A stretch of 64,000 nucleotides of DNA from Bacteroidales bacterium (GCA_031286165.1 JAITUU010000029.1:58149-122148), one strand, 5' to 3'; shown: positions 18,101 through 27,729, counted from the stretch's first letter. Notes: generated by a model from the sequence alone, not told the origin. Program-made: numbers and translations.

Positions 18101-19489
18101 TATTGAGAACGAATATACGCGCAAATCGGAAACATCGGGTTCTGCTTCATCGCTTATATTGCTATCATCGTTTGCCAGCACATTGTAAGGTTTCATATAC
18201 AGCGAGTCGCGCAAATAATCTATTCGGTCATCGTTGGCAAGCATGGCGGGCGGCGGTGTATCGTTATAGTCGGGCGATTTACAAGGGCAGGAGGTGTTCA
18301 CCGAAACATTGCGCCAGCCGTATCCCGGAGGTGAATACGCAATACTATCTTTCAACGTATAGTGATAACTCGCGGTAATATCGGTTGCTTTGAGGGTATA
18401 TGGCACGCTGCCTTGGTCTATGGGAGTATTGTTTCCTTCTTCGTACCACGTAAAGGTGTAGTGATGCGCTTTGTTTCCATAATCCAAATCAAGTACGGCA
18501 TTAAGCGTATCGTTATCACTGCTGAATACCGCTCTGGGAATTACTTGTTTGAAACTGAAATTATCTAAGGCTAAATCATTATTTTGACTACCCATACTTG
18601 CAACATAGGCAACATACAAAAGCACCGAAGAAGAAGTGCTACATGGCACCACATAGTCGAAATAGTAGGTGTGCCACACACCGCCGGTGGAGTCTATGCG
18701 GCGTTCTACTTGCGTATCGTAAAATTCATTTGTGCCGTAGGATATGGTACTATTCGATTCTTGCAAATAAAAACCCACGCCGGGAGGAACGTCTTTTTGG
18801 AGTTGGGTAAGCCGCGCCACGTCCACACTCATTCTATAAATACTGCCCGGCACTACTCGCACAGAATCAAAATATAACACAAGTTGGTTACTGCCGTTCG
18901 TTTTGGTAATCATAAAATAGTTGCTAGGCGCAGTGGTATTTGTTTCGTATCGGTCGTATATGGTGTACCACGTTGCCGGCGTTAATGAGGGCAATCCGTA
19001 CATACCCGCAGTAGAGGTAGCAAGCACATAGCCTCCCATATCGGGCTGTGCGGGAATTTGCGTACCGGTGTAACCTTTGGTAACATCGCCCCAACTATCA
19101 ATTGTTTCGGAAAAAGTGTAATTCGCCGTGCGCGGATAGGTAGCGGTAAATCCAAAGGTTAAAGGAGTATTGTAACTTGCAATAGGCGGAGCCACCGTAA
19201 CTGCCGGATTTATTGAAATACCTTGCGATTTGGCATTGGGGTCGTTCCAATACAAATTAACGTATGCCGAAGTGGCAGGTTGGTATCGCCCTGTTTGATT
19301 GCTGCATGTGGGATACAGCGGTGCGCTCCCCGGTACGGTAGGGTCGTTGTAGGCAGTTATTCCGTCCTTTGAAGTTCCAAAGGTGGAATATTTCAGCAAT
19401 TCCGGTCCATATTCCTGCGCACGACTGCGCAACGGCTGCGCACACACAGCACACAGCACAATAAATGCGTATGTATATATTTTTTTCAT
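15116..19489 (-). CDS. Giant T9SS-sorted surface protein
   Basis: The ATG at 19489 gives 1457 residues with a signal peptide (MKKIYTYAFIVLCAVCAQPL, then RSRAQ). A frame opening at 19513 is less likely. The body has Thr/Ser/Tyr-rich beta domains. One is a carbohydrate-binding-like segment around residues 130-330 (SIYRMSVDVARL, WHTYYFDYVVP). Others are DUF11/Ig-like parts (IDYLRDSLYMKPYNVLANDD). The C-terminus is a clear type A sorting domain (VQVCDMFGRVIFQV, GKGVYVITVHAGKERATEKI). Residues STAM are repeated from a 12-bp tandem repeat at 15818-15852. The function is unknown; an adhesin or matrix protein is the best guess. Confidence 0.85.
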   Translation of the reverse strand: MKKIYTYAFIVLCAVCAQPLRSRAQEYGPELLKYSTFGTSKDGITAYNDPTVPGSAPLYPTCSNQTGRYQPATSAYVNLYWNDPNAKSQGISINPAVTVAPPIASYNTPLTFGFTATYPRTANYTFSETIDSWGDVTKGYTGTQIPAQPDMGGYVLATSTAGMYGLPSLTPATWYTIYDRYETNTTAPSNYFMITKTNGSNQLVLYFDSVRVVPGSIYRMSVDVARLTQLQKDVPPGVGFYLQESNSTISYGTNEFYDTQVERRIDSTGGVWHTYYFDYVVPCSTSSSVLLYVAYVASMGSQNNDLALDNFSFKQVIPRAVFSSDNDTLNAVLDLDYGNKAHHYTFTWYEEGNNTPIDQGSVPYTLKATDITASYHYTLKDSIAYSPPGYGWRNVSVNTSCPCKSPDYNDTPPPAMLANDDRIDYLRDSLYMKPYNVLANDDSNISDEAEPDVSDLRVYSFSIVSGLGIDPSVGVYYPGQKVVIIDNNQKEVGVLSIQATGDLSFVGDPSYPAYGKGGIANFELKYKATDTITNMSDTATIDIVLTRITHTAVTSCAGYPVRLVFDVPQFLANDFIYTYSSLQPSNIKYPPTGTYKGSAITINSGDVIKYPTVPDASTLYGVNSTWYMNDYVASHYYIVDGNDYDTQIDDISTSGNLQYGSASMVQTLRIDVVRTDNPVDGGKIIFEFLEKNGGTHSYQLRKKGILNRPQVNIPPYLGDETEDPILATAQVLVCPGIATWNGSSSTLWKDPNNWSPDGISASYPTWCTDVVIPSGVMQNLSAVSNDSGIVTYDTTTVTIANFPILQPNDACNDIVFESGASVGAIQNLTYHAAYVEYKPPRFGNSSTNKWTALSAPLKYMYSADYHPDMNWDNTSALSEIESYMSYFDLGYSATGTLANPDGETGAVFGSFSKLFAALQEPLHAGQGFISNIVLTGGGGTVFANSQSRGQGDSTFFFPRIYTASTAYGDRKLMDGLGVPYDSTIAKSYVEAPYAYHYKSTGEWITDSVLSAKYAPFTLYRGSMQKANISQWNADYTTTDSVAYVLTTPGSTTQEAVWTPYYKSQRSFPATTNYKASVTVDTFKVNPIVLRDSRYRFIFEQASLGYNGSTGSFSLKVGGSGSTRIVGNPFMSHLDFDAFYSANSGVIQPYYRVWDGTTFYTHIVSGQSASPQWSGFDNMSTGSDVSIGGYIPPMQAFFVETTAASDDSLALNFTTAMSTAMSTAMGLKTIHTDILKLRLNMAGVQTTAIIAACDSARDTYSSNEDVYKLFSYNDATPEIYSIASHRAIEINAVQKNETLKVIPLGIKTTQIGNFELSTSDLGSFYAYRYVYLHDVKEQKRYDLKQESNFLFQKAKQENLEGRLYVVFSNEDNYDFGTVEEQIAAQNSIRITREENTFCITSLLTDIDDVQVCDMFGRVIFQVGDIHAHSYRWQPKLGKGVYVITVHAGKERATEKIMW
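15818..15852. repeat. In-frame 12-bp tandem repeat, three units
   Basis: The unit catggcggtaga occurs twice exactly and once with one change, coding STAM repeats on the minus strand near the end of the giant protein. Length changes in 12-bp steps would keep the frame. Confidence 0.8.
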
Positions 19490-19530
19490 AACGTTTAGTA
19501 ATTGAAATAACACAATCTAAATAACTACAA

Positions 19531-19581
19531 ACCCATACAAACAGCACCGCAGGGCAATATCGTTTGTATGGGTCAAAAATA
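19531..19581 (-). promoter_or_regulatory. Promoter box with 12-bp inverted repeat upstream of the giant T9SS gene
   Basis: The minus strand has TATTTTTG at 19574-19581, a match to the -7 consensus. Directly after it lies a perfect 12-bp inverted repeat (acccatacaaac at 19531-19542, gtttgtatgggt at 19562-19573; 19 bases between). One arm spans the expected transcription start and the other lies 41 bases before the start codon. It could be an operator with half sites three helix turns apart, or a leader hairpin that affects translation or mRNA stability. Confidence 0.5.
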
Positions 19582-19655
19582 GTATAGAATGTGTAAATGC
19601 ACGATACTCTCACGTATGAGAAACGTAGTGTGCAGGTATGAGATTTGTCATAAAA

Positions 19656-19735
19656 TCAATGTGCCAATTCTCAATGTACTAATACAACAATTCTCAATGT
19701 GCTAATGCGGCAATGTGCTAATAATGTATCAATGA
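19656..19735. repeat. Cluster of degenerate 'caatgtgctaat' repeats
   Basis: Four to five imperfect units (caatgtgccaattct, caatgtactaata, caatgtgctaatgcgg, caatgtgctaata) are strung together in the gap between the giant gene and the RidA-like gene. The same unit recurs in other gaps of this window, always outside genes. Confidence 0.65.
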
Positions 19736-19774
19736 TATAATTTTCTAATTAAAGCATTGAAAATTAGCACATTA

Positions 19775-20344
19775 TTACGCCTTCATAGCAATGCACTCAA
19801 TTTCTATCAAGGCACCTTTGGGCAGTTGTTTTACTGCTATGCAGGAGCGAGCCGGAGGATTTTCGGGAAAGTATTCGGGATAAATAGTATTGAGCACGGC
19901 AAAATTGTCGATAAAACACTCTTCTTCATCAAAATAATCTTCGTCAAATTCATCATCTTCTTCGCCTATAAAATCGTCCACGTCTTCCAAATCTTCATCG
20001 CAGGCGCAGTCTATTTCTTCGTCATCGCCTATGGGGTCTTGGTATTCGCCAAAAATTGGTTTATACACGCGCTCGTAGTTTTCTTTGAGTTCAAAATCGT
20101 AGAAATCGGTGAGAAAAATATTCACCTTCACTACTTCGGTGAGCGAAAACTGCGCCGCTTCAACTACGGCTTTTAGGTTTTTAAGCACTTGTTGTACTTG
20201 TTCCAAAAATGTGTCGGGCATTTCGCCGGTATTCACATCAATAGGTAATTGCCCCGAAACAAAAAGCATATTTCCTGCGTGTATAGCCTGAGAATACACA
20301 TTGCTTGCTTTGGGCGCGTTGGTTGTTGCAATAATTTTTTTCAT
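19775..20344 (-). CDS. RidA-family protein with a large acidic insertion
   Basis: RidA enzymes hydrolyse reactive enamine/imine intermediates and are normally about 125-130 residues; this one has 189. The N-terminal half is standard (YSQAIHAGNMLFVSGQLPID, VVKVNIFLTDFYDF). So is the C-terminal part (LNTIYPEYFPENPPARSCIA, LPKGALIEIECIA), including the Arg and the late Glu of the active site. Between them, about residues 85-145, is an extra segment dominated by Asp and Glu with three Cys (for example EEIDCACDEDLEDVDDFIGE). The insertion falls where the family has a short helix and loop. Such an insert could bind metal or a partner, or be disordered. The fold call is secure; the deaminase activity is inferred. 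Confidence 0.88.
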   Translation of the reverse strand: MKKIIATTNAPKASNVYSQAIHAGNMLFVSGQLPIDVNTGEMPDTFLEQVQQVLKNLKAVVEAAQFSLTEVVKVNIFLTDFYDFELKENYERVYKPIFGEYQDPIGDDEEIDCACDEDLEDVDDFIGEEDDEFDEDYFDEEECFIDNFAVLNTIYPEYFPENPPARSCIAVKQLPKGALIEIECIAMKA

Positions 20345-20514
20345 AAAACTGTTCTATTAATTATGTAAGTGTGTTTCAAAAAGCATGAAAGGGATAAGCA
20401 ACAAAGATATAATAAAAGTTATGAACAAACCAACAAAAAATTCATTTTTTTGTGCAAAACTTGTTAATTACTCTGAATCAATTATTTTATTATTGCCATA
20501 TTAGCACATTAGAT

Positions 20515-21513
20515 TCACTCCGAGCAATTACAACACATTTCTATCTCTTTCCGATTACTGTGCACCTGTTTTTTGAATCCAAACGTTTTTTGATTTCGGA
20601 GGATTTCGCGCAGAGAGGTTTGAAGTACATTTCCGTAGGAAAATTCATGATTTTTATCGAAACAGCAGGGAAGAACATTGCCCTGCCAACTGATTACGCA
20701 GCCGCTCCATAATTTCCAGCAACGATTGCGCAGCGGCTTTTTACGCACAAGAATCCCGTTTTTTTGTATGTAACGGCTCTTATTTTCGTTTGGCAACAAA
20801 TGCGCATTTTCGGCGGAGTAAAATTGCGCACGTTTGAATACCACCGCATCGGCGTGGTGCTGCTTAGCAATTTCGCGAATTTCTTTTGTGGCGTATTGTG
20901 TGTGGTTAAAAAGTAAACACTGCACTTCCACTATGGGATAGCGCGATTTTTGACGCAGTTTTTCTTCGTGAATGTAATCGAGTGCGCGGAGAACGGTTTC
21001 AAAATTTCCACCCTGCCGGTAGAGTTCGTAACTTTGTTGGTCATAGCCATCGAGCGAAACAATGAGTTTTGTGAGTTTTGCCTGCACTATTTTTTGTGCT
21101 GTTTCGGGAATAATACATTGCGCATTGGTGGAAGTAGAAGTCATTATGTTGTGTGCAGAAATTCGCGCAATAATTTCGGGAAATTCTTTGTTCAAAAAGG
21201 GTTCACCTTGAAAATACACATTCACAAAGCATGCGTAGGGTGCAATTTGCGGCACTATCACATCAACGGTTTCAAGCGAAATCGCACCTTTTCCCACCCT
21301 ACTCTGACGATTGCCGGTGGGGCATTCGGGGCAGCGTAAATTGCACACATTCGTGGGTTCTATGCTCACAAAGGCAGGCATTCTGCGTGTAGCATGAATT
21401 TTGAAAATCCACGAAAGTGCAAAGCTTACGCGCAGGCACAATAAATTCCACACGCGCAGCGGTGTGGCAGTTTGTAGGGCTTTTATACTAATAAGCAATA
21501 CGGTTTTATTCAT
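20515..21513 (-). CDS. Radical SAM / SPASM-domain protein
   Basis: This 332-residue protein has a radical SAM cluster motif CNLRCPEC after VSIEPTNV, the family pattern VYFQGEPFLN for the second strand, and KLIVSLDGYDQQSYELYRQGG. The C-terminus holds a SPASM-type Cys set (CWKLWSGCVISWQGNVLPCC and a final CCNC), which binds auxiliary iron-sulfur clusters. Related proteins modify peptides, mature enzymes or act on sugars. No peptide precursor gene was seen beside it, so the substrate is unknown. The N-terminal 45 residues contain a weakly hydrophobic stretch. Confidence 0.85.
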   Translation of the reverse strand: MNKTVLLISIKALQTATPLRVWNLLCLRVSFALSWIFKIHATRRMPAFVSIEPTNVCNLRCPECPTGNRQSRVGKGAISLETVDVIVPQIAPYACFVNVYFQGEPFLNKEFPEIIARISAHNIMTSTSTNAQCIIPETAQKIVQAKLTKLIVSLDGYDQQSYELYRQGGNFETVLRALDYIHEEKLRQKSRYPIVEVQCLLFNHTQYATKEIREIAKQHHADAVVFKRAQFYSAENAHLLPNENKSRYIQKNGILVRKKPLRNRCWKLWSGCVISWQGNVLPCCFDKNHEFSYGNVLQTSLREILRNQKTFGFKKQVHSNRKEIEMCCNCSE

Positions 21514-21552
21514 GAAAAATTTTCAATTTTCGCAAGCAAGTGATTATTTTTT

Positions 21553-21640
21553 GAATTGCTTCACTCCGTTCGCAATGACGTACAAAAAAGTGTCATTACC
21601 TTCGGTGAGGGCTACGCCGTTGCGAGGCACAAAGCAATCT
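21553..21640. repeat. Imperfect 'GCAATGACG' palindromic repeat
   Basis: The segment gaattgcttcactccgttcg, continuing into caatgacg, pairs with ttgcgaggcacaaagcaat about 40 bases later. It is a diverged copy of the cleaner palindrome at 43526-43584. Confidence 0.6.
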
Positions 21641-21651
21641 ATTCCATTCCA

Positions 21652-22818
21652 TTAATACACAAACTCGCCAAATTCCGAACGAATAATGAGTTCTTTTTTT
21701 GTGCTTTCTTCTACTCTTCCCACTATTTGCGCGTTGATATTAAACGATTTAGAAATTGCAATTACGCGCTCGGCGTGTTCGGGTGCAAGGTAAATTTCCA
21801 ACCGGTGCCCCATGTTGAACACTTTATACATTTCCTTCCAATCGGTACCGGATTGCTCTTGAATAGTTTTGAACAGCGGCGGCACGGCAAACAAATTATC
21901 TTTCACAATGCGGAGATTGTCTATAAAATGTAGAATTTTGGTTTGTGCACCGCCCGAACAGTGCACCATGCCGTGAATATGCGGACGAAGTTCGTCTAAT
22001 AGTTTTTTTACCACCGGCGCGTAGGTTCGCGTGGGCGAAAGCACCAATTTTCCGGCATTGAGCGGAGAATTTTCCACCTCATCGGTTAATTTCAAATTGC
22101 CGGAATACACCAATTCCTGTGGAACTGCGGCATCGTAACTTTCGGGGTATTTTTCGGCTACATATTTGGAAAACACATCGTGTCGCGCCGAAGTCAAGCC
22201 ATTGCTTCCCATACCGCCATTGTATTCTTTTTCATAACTCGCCTGTCCGAACGATTCCAAACCCACAATCACATCACCGGGGCGAATGTTAGCATTATCT
22301 ATCACATCGGCGCGTTTCATGCGACAGGTTACGGTGCTATCTACTATAATAGTGCGTACCAAATCGCCCACATCGGCAGTTTCGCCGCCGGTACTATATA
22401 CCCCCACGCCCATAGAGCGCAATTCCTGCAAAAGTTCGTCCGTTCCATTGATAATTGCAGAAATCACTTCGCCCGGAATAAGTAATTTATTTCGTCCGAT
22501 AGTGCTGGAAACCAGAATATTATCTACCGCACCCACACAAAGAAGATCGTCTATATTCATAATCAAGGCATCTTGCGCAATTCCTTTCCACACACTCACA
22601 TCGCCCGTTTCGCGCCAATACATATATGCCAGCGAAGATTTTGTGCCCGCACCATCGGCGTGCATAATATTGCAATACGCAGGGTCGCCACCCAAAATAT
22701 CGGGAATTATTTTACAAAATGCTTTGGGGAACAGCCCTTTGTCAATATTTTTAATGGCATTGTGCACATCTTCTTTTCCGGCACTCACGCCGCGTGCGTT
22801 GTATCGTTGGTCGCTCAT
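21652..22818 (-). CDS. purM: Phosphoribosylformylglycinamidine cyclo-ligase (AIR synthase)
   Basis: PurM closes the imidazole ring in purine synthesis, turning FGAM and ATP into AIR. The 388-residue protein shows YNARGVSAGKEDVHNAI, HADGAGTKSSLAY, the Mg-ATP segment DALIMNIDDLLCVGA, STGGETADVGDLVRT and MVHCSGGAQTKI. The length suits the longer Bacteroidota type. The start lies only four bases after the vapC stop, so it may be transcribed with the toxin-antitoxin pair. No other pur gene is near. Confidence 0.94.
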   Translation of the reverse strand: MSDQRYNARGVSAGKEDVHNAIKNIDKGLFPKAFCKIIPDILGGDPAYCNIMHADGAGTKSSLAYMYWRETGDVSVWKGIAQDALIMNIDDLLCVGAVDNILVSSTIGRNKLLIPGEVISAIINGTDELLQELRSMGVGVYSTGGETADVGDLVRTIIVDSTVTCRMKRADVIDNANIRPGDVIVGLESFGQASYEKEYNGGMGSNGLTSARHDVFSKYVAEKYPESYDAAVPQELVYSGNLKLTDEVENSPLNAGKLVLSPTRTYAPVVKKLLDELRPHIHGMVHCSGGAQTKILHFIDNLRIVKDNLFAVPPLFKTIQEQSGTDWKEMYKVFNMGHRLEIYLAPEHAERVIAISKSFNINAQIVGRVEESTKKELIIRSEFGEFVY

Positions 22819-22822
22819 AGTA

Positions 22823-23197
22823 TTATATTTGGTATAATTTCAAATTAGGAATAAATCGAAAGTCTTTGATATTCAGAGTAAAAAGTTCCACATTATGATA
22901 CAATGCAGTTGCCGCAATAAGCGAATCGGGAATATTTAATTTATGCGACAAACAATATTGTTCCACCAAATCAGCAGCCATTCTCGAAATTTCATGTTGA
23001 ATAGATAGCGTTCGATAATTATTCAAAAGATTTTTAATAGATTGCAATTCTTTTTTGTCTTTCGCTCCAAACAGCAATTCAGATTTTACTACATCGGAAA
23101 TCACAATATTTTCATGACCGATAAATTTTATAATTGCCTCTATTTCAAAGCGATTTCTAAAAATTTCTATAAAAACATTTGTATCGCATAGTATCAT
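22823..23197 (-). CDS. VapC-like PIN-domain toxin
   Basis: This PIN-domain ribonuclease has 125 residues from the ATG at 23197. A GTG at 23218 lies inside the antitoxin gene and is less likely. The acidic active-site residues are visible: Asp in ILCDTNVFIEIF, Glu in VVKSELLFG, Asp in LNIPDSLIAATAL, and Asp in FTLNIKDFRFI. VapC proteins cut tRNA or rRNA and are held inactive by the cognate antitoxin. The antitoxin stop is two bases upstream. Confidence 0.88.
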   Translation of the reverse strand: MILCDTNVFIEIFRNRFEIEAIIKFIGHENIVISDVVKSELLFGAKDKKELQSIKNLLNNYRTLSIQHEISRMAADLVEQYCLSHKLNIPDSLIAATALYHNVELFTLNIKDFRFIPNLKLYQI

Positions 23198-23199
23198 AA

Positions 23200-23445
23200 T
23201 TAGTCTGCAATCCCCCACGCTTGTTTTCTTAATGTTTCTCCGTCAATATCTCTATCAGCCCACATTCCTCGCACTTCTGCAAAAATATCATGTGAAACAA
23301 TTTCTTTTTTTTTCGCATCGGTTTTTGTCAATGCTCGTTTGCGCGTATTTTTTATTTCAGCATCAATATGTAATGCCTGCAAAAAAATTTCAATAGAATG
23401 CAATTTCTGCTTACTTATTCTGTTTTTTAAAATTATTTCTGTCAT
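23200..23445 (-). CDS. Antitoxin partner of the VapC-like toxin
   Basis: This protein has 81 residues from the ATG at 23445. It is small, charged and helical, ends in VRGMWADRDIDGETLRKQAWG, and sits directly before vapC with a two-base gap, the standard order for such modules. The C-terminal motif MWADRDIDGETLR resembles antitoxins that wrap PIN toxins. The DNA-binding fold of the N-terminus is not certain. A TTG at 23454 was rejected as start. Confidence 0.75.
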   Translation of the reverse strand: MTEIILKNRISKQKLHSIEIFLQALHIDAEIKNTRKRALTKTDAKKKEIVSHDIFAEVRGMWADRDIDGETLRKQAWGIAD

Positions 23446-23643
23446 GGTTGCCAACTATTAGTCATGGCAAAAATACAATATAATTGCTAATTATAAATTG
23501 TAAATTGTAAATTATTGCGCATGTGTATTATTACGCCTTGTACTTTCTCTCTTTTCTATCCCCCAACTCCCATTTTTCTGTGTACGCAAAACACGCAAAA
23601 TGAGGCGATTTGGAATAAATTCTCCACAAAATTTGTGTTTTGA

Positions 23644-25047
<1,404 letters not shown>

Positions 25048-25077
25048 CAACAATGTTATTTCATTCTCGTAATTACG

Positions 25078-25110
25078 AAACCCGAATTTTTATAAAAGTT
25101 CGGGTTTTTT
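25078..25110 (+). terminator. Intrinsic terminator after gdhA
   Basis: The arms aaacccgaa and ttcgggttt pair perfectly over 9 bp with a 12-base loop, then a T-run. It could serve both strands because the pseudouridine synthase gene converges from the other side. Confidence 0.8.
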
Positions 25111-25128
25111 ATATCCTCTCATAAAACG

Positions 25129-25815
25129 TTATTCCCCCACCAATTCGCTCATAGCCTGCCACAATGTATCGTTCGGCACATGGGCTTCTATGCGCACCGA
25201 TTGTTTACTCACAGGGTGAATAAATTCCACACGGCGAGCGTGAAGCGAAATACCGCCGCCTTCGTTGCTACGGGAAAATCCATATTTCAAATCACCTTTT
25301 ATAGGGCTGCCTATTGCTGCCAACTGCGAGCGAATTTGATGATGCCTGCCGGTGTGCAACTGCACTTCGAGCAGGGTATAGGTAGTGGAGCGAGCAAGAG
25401 TACTATACGTTAAAAGTGCTTCTTTAGAATCGGGCACTTGGGTTGCATGCGCGGTAGATTTATTGGTTTTCGTATTGCGCACTATGTAATGGCGCAGCAG
25501 GGCTGTTTCGGGATTCGGTTGTTGTTTCACAATAGCCCAATAGATTTTATGAATATCTTTGGTTTTAAACATTTCATTCAATCGCGTAAGGGCTTTGGTA
25601 GTACGGGCAAAAAGAATGACACCGCTCACAGGGCGGTCTAAGCGATGAGGCACGCCCAGAAACACTTCGCCCGGTTTGTTGTATTTTTCCTTAATATAGC
25701 GTTTTACCAATTCTTCGAGCGACACATCGCCAGAAGTATCGGGTTGTACCAAAATATTATTCGGCTTATTGATAGCAATAATATGATTGTCTTCGTATAA
25801 AATTTCTAAATCCAT
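25129..25815 (-). CDS. RluA-family rRNA/tRNA pseudouridine synthase
   Basis: The family isomerises uridine in rRNA or tRNA. The 228-residue protein (ATG at 25815) has the catalytic motif HRLDRPVSGVILFARTT with its Asp, the LEVQLHTGRHHQIRSQL motif and PIKGDLKYG. There is no N-terminal S4 domain, unlike RluC and RluD. The exact target uridine cannot be assigned. Confidence 0.9.
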   Translation of the reverse strand: MDLEILYEDNHIIAINKPNNILVQPDTSGDVSLEELVKRYIKEKYNKPGEVFLGVPHRLDRPVSGVILFARTTKALTRLNEMFKTKDIHKIYWAIVKQQPNPETALLRHYIVRNTKTNKSTAHATQVPDSKEALLTYSTLARSTTYTLLEVQLHTGRHHQIRSQLAAIGSPIKGDLKYGFSRSNEGGGISLHARRVEFIHPVSKQSVRIEAHVPNDTLWQAMSELVGE

Positions 25816-25917
25816 GGGCAATACTTATTTGCAAGCAAAAGTACAACAATTTTTCCAAAAAATATTTTTACATTTGTACATAATTCAGTTTCTCAGTTAT
25901 TCTATTATTCAGTTATT

Positions 25918-26628
25918 ATGATAGGAACTCTTATCAATGCCGGCGCAATAGTGGCGGGCAGCGGCATAGGCTTAATTGCACATTCCAAAATGCCTGAACG
26001 CATTAGTACCATGACTTTTTACGCCATGGGGCTTTTTACGCTTGTAATTGGCATACACATGGCTTTGCAAACACAAGAAATTGTACTCATGATTTTCAGC
26101 ATAGTACTTGGTACCATTGTAGGCGAATGGTGGGATATTGACAAACGATTGAATACGTTTGCAGCAAAATTTACCCGAAACAAACACGCGAAAAACGACC
26201 TTGCCATAGAAAAAACAAACAACGGCGTAATAGGCGTATTTCTGCTTTTTTGCATGGGCAGCATGAGTATTTTGGGCGCAATAGAAGACGGCACAGGGCA
26301 AGAGCCAAAACTCCTTATGGCAAAAGCCGTGCTCGATGGGTTTTCGTCCATAGCCTTTGCCGCCACGCTGGGCTGGACTGTTATACTCGCCATTATTCCG
26401 CTTATCCTCTATCAGGGTAGCATTACCCTCTTTGCGTCATTCATTACCCGCTATTTGGGGGCTTCGCTCATTACCGAACTCACGGCGGTAGGCGGTTTAT
26501 TGCTTATTGGGTTAGCACTCGGTTTGCTCAATATTAAAACTATTCGCATTAGCAATATGCTCCCAAGTTTGGTTTTTGTAGTCATTTTCGGACTATTACT
26601 CCAACTGTGGCGCCCTTGGACTTTCTAA
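25918..26628 (+). CDS. DUF554 membrane protein
   Basis: This 236-residue protein of about six to seven transmembrane helices matches DUF554 (YdfK-like). Characteristic parts are MIGTLINAGAIVAGSGIGLI, SIVLGTIVGEWWDIDKRL, CMGSMSILGAIEDGTG and DGFSSIAFAATLGWTV. Family function is not established; a transporter is plausible. The CorA-like gene starts 30 bases after its stop and may be co-transcribed. Confidence 0.9.
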   Translation: MIGTLINAGAIVAGSGIGLIAHSKMPERISTMTFYAMGLFTLVIGIHMALQTQEIVLMIFSIVLGTIVGEWWDIDKRLNTFAAKFTRNKHAKNDLAIEKTNNGVIGVFLLFCMGSMSILGAIEDGTGQEPKLLMAKAVLDGFSSIAFAATLGWTVILAIIPLILYQGSITLFASFITRYLGASLITELTAVGGLLLIGLALGLLNIKTIRISNMLPSLVFVVIFGLLLQLWRPWTF

Positions 26629-26658
26629 ACACATTTCAAACACCACAAAACTACCACC

Positions 26659-27729
26659 ATGCCAAAACGAAGAAAACACCACCGCCGCACAGCTCGCAGC
26701 AACAATTTACTGCAAGAAGACCTTGTGTATGTGGGCGACCACGAAAGTCCTACCACCGTTACGCGATTTTGTTTCAACAAAGAAGTATGTGAAGAAGAAA
26801 CGCAAAGTGCCGATAAATTAGAGTGCGACCTCAGCGGCGAAAAAGTTACGTGGCTACAAATCAAAGGACTTTCGGACACGGCAACAATTGAAAAAATTTG
26901 CACACACTTTGAAATTCCCTATCTTACCATTCAGGATATACTTAATACTCAGCATATTGCAAAAATTGAATACGTCACAAATGTTATTTTTGTGGTGAGC
27001 GATTTATTTTCGTATTCCGAAAAAAATGAATTGCAAGACGAGCACTTGTGCGTGGTTCTGGGCAAAAATTTTGTGCTCACTTTTCAAGAAAGCAGTACAG
27101 CGTATTTTACCGCTGTGGAAAATGCTATTCACAACAAACAAGGGCGAATTGTGCAGAAAGGTGCTGATTACCTATTCAATATTCTTATAAGCGTTGTAGT
27201 CGATAAATATTTGGAAATTCTTGAATATCAGCAAAATATGTTGCTCGATATGGAAGATACTCTCATGGAATTTAAGTCGCTGCCTTCGGAGGCAAATGCG
27301 AGTATTCACAACTATCGCCGCGATTATTTTGCCCTCAAAAAAAGTCTTTTTCCACTCAAAGAACAGTTCAAGCAACTCCTTCTGTGGGACGACTCGCTCA
27401 TAGAACCCGACAACCACATGTACTTTCACGATACTCACGACCACTTGCAGCAGGCATCTATGATAATTGAAGGAAATCGTGAAACAATCGCTTCGATTCT
27501 CGAACTGTATTTGGCAAACAACGATTTGCGTATGAACCATATTATGAAGCAATTAACCATTGTTGCTTCAATCTTTATTCCGCTTTCATTTTTGGTTGGC
27601 GTGTGGGGTATGAATTTTGAAATTATGCCCGAACTGCACCTGCGCTACGGCTATCTGTTTGCATGGATTATTATGATAATAATAGGAGTAGGCTGCTACA
27701 TTTATTTCAAGAAAAAGAAATGGTATTGA
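26659..27729 (+). CDS. corA: CorA-family divalent cation transporter
   Basis: CorA carries magnesium or cobalt through the inner membrane. The 356-residue protein has a soluble N-terminal domain, long helices, and two C-terminal membrane helices with the signature GMNF in WGMNFEIMPEL between them. It ends in a basic tail (FKKKKWY), as is usual. A basic N-terminus (MPKRRKHHRRTARS) is common in Bacteroidota members. The stop codon abuts the convergent hemW stop with no gap. Confidence 0.92.
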   Translation: MPKRRKHHRRTARSNNLLQEDLVYVGDHESPTTVTRFCFNKEVCEEETQSADKLECDLSGEKVTWLQIKGLSDTATIEKICTHFEIPYLTIQDILNTQHIAKIEYVTNVIFVVSDLFSYSEKNELQDEHLCVVLGKNFVLTFQESSTAYFTAVENAIHNKQGRIVQKGADYLFNILISVVVDKYLEILEYQQNMLLDMEDTLMEFKSLPSEANASIHNYRRDYFALKKSLFPLKEQFKQLLLWDDSLIEPDNHMYFHDTHDHLQQASMIIEGNRETIASILELYLANNDLRMNHIMKQLTIVASIFIPLSFLVGVWGMNFEIMPELHLRYGYLFAWIIMIIIGVGCYIYFKKKKWY

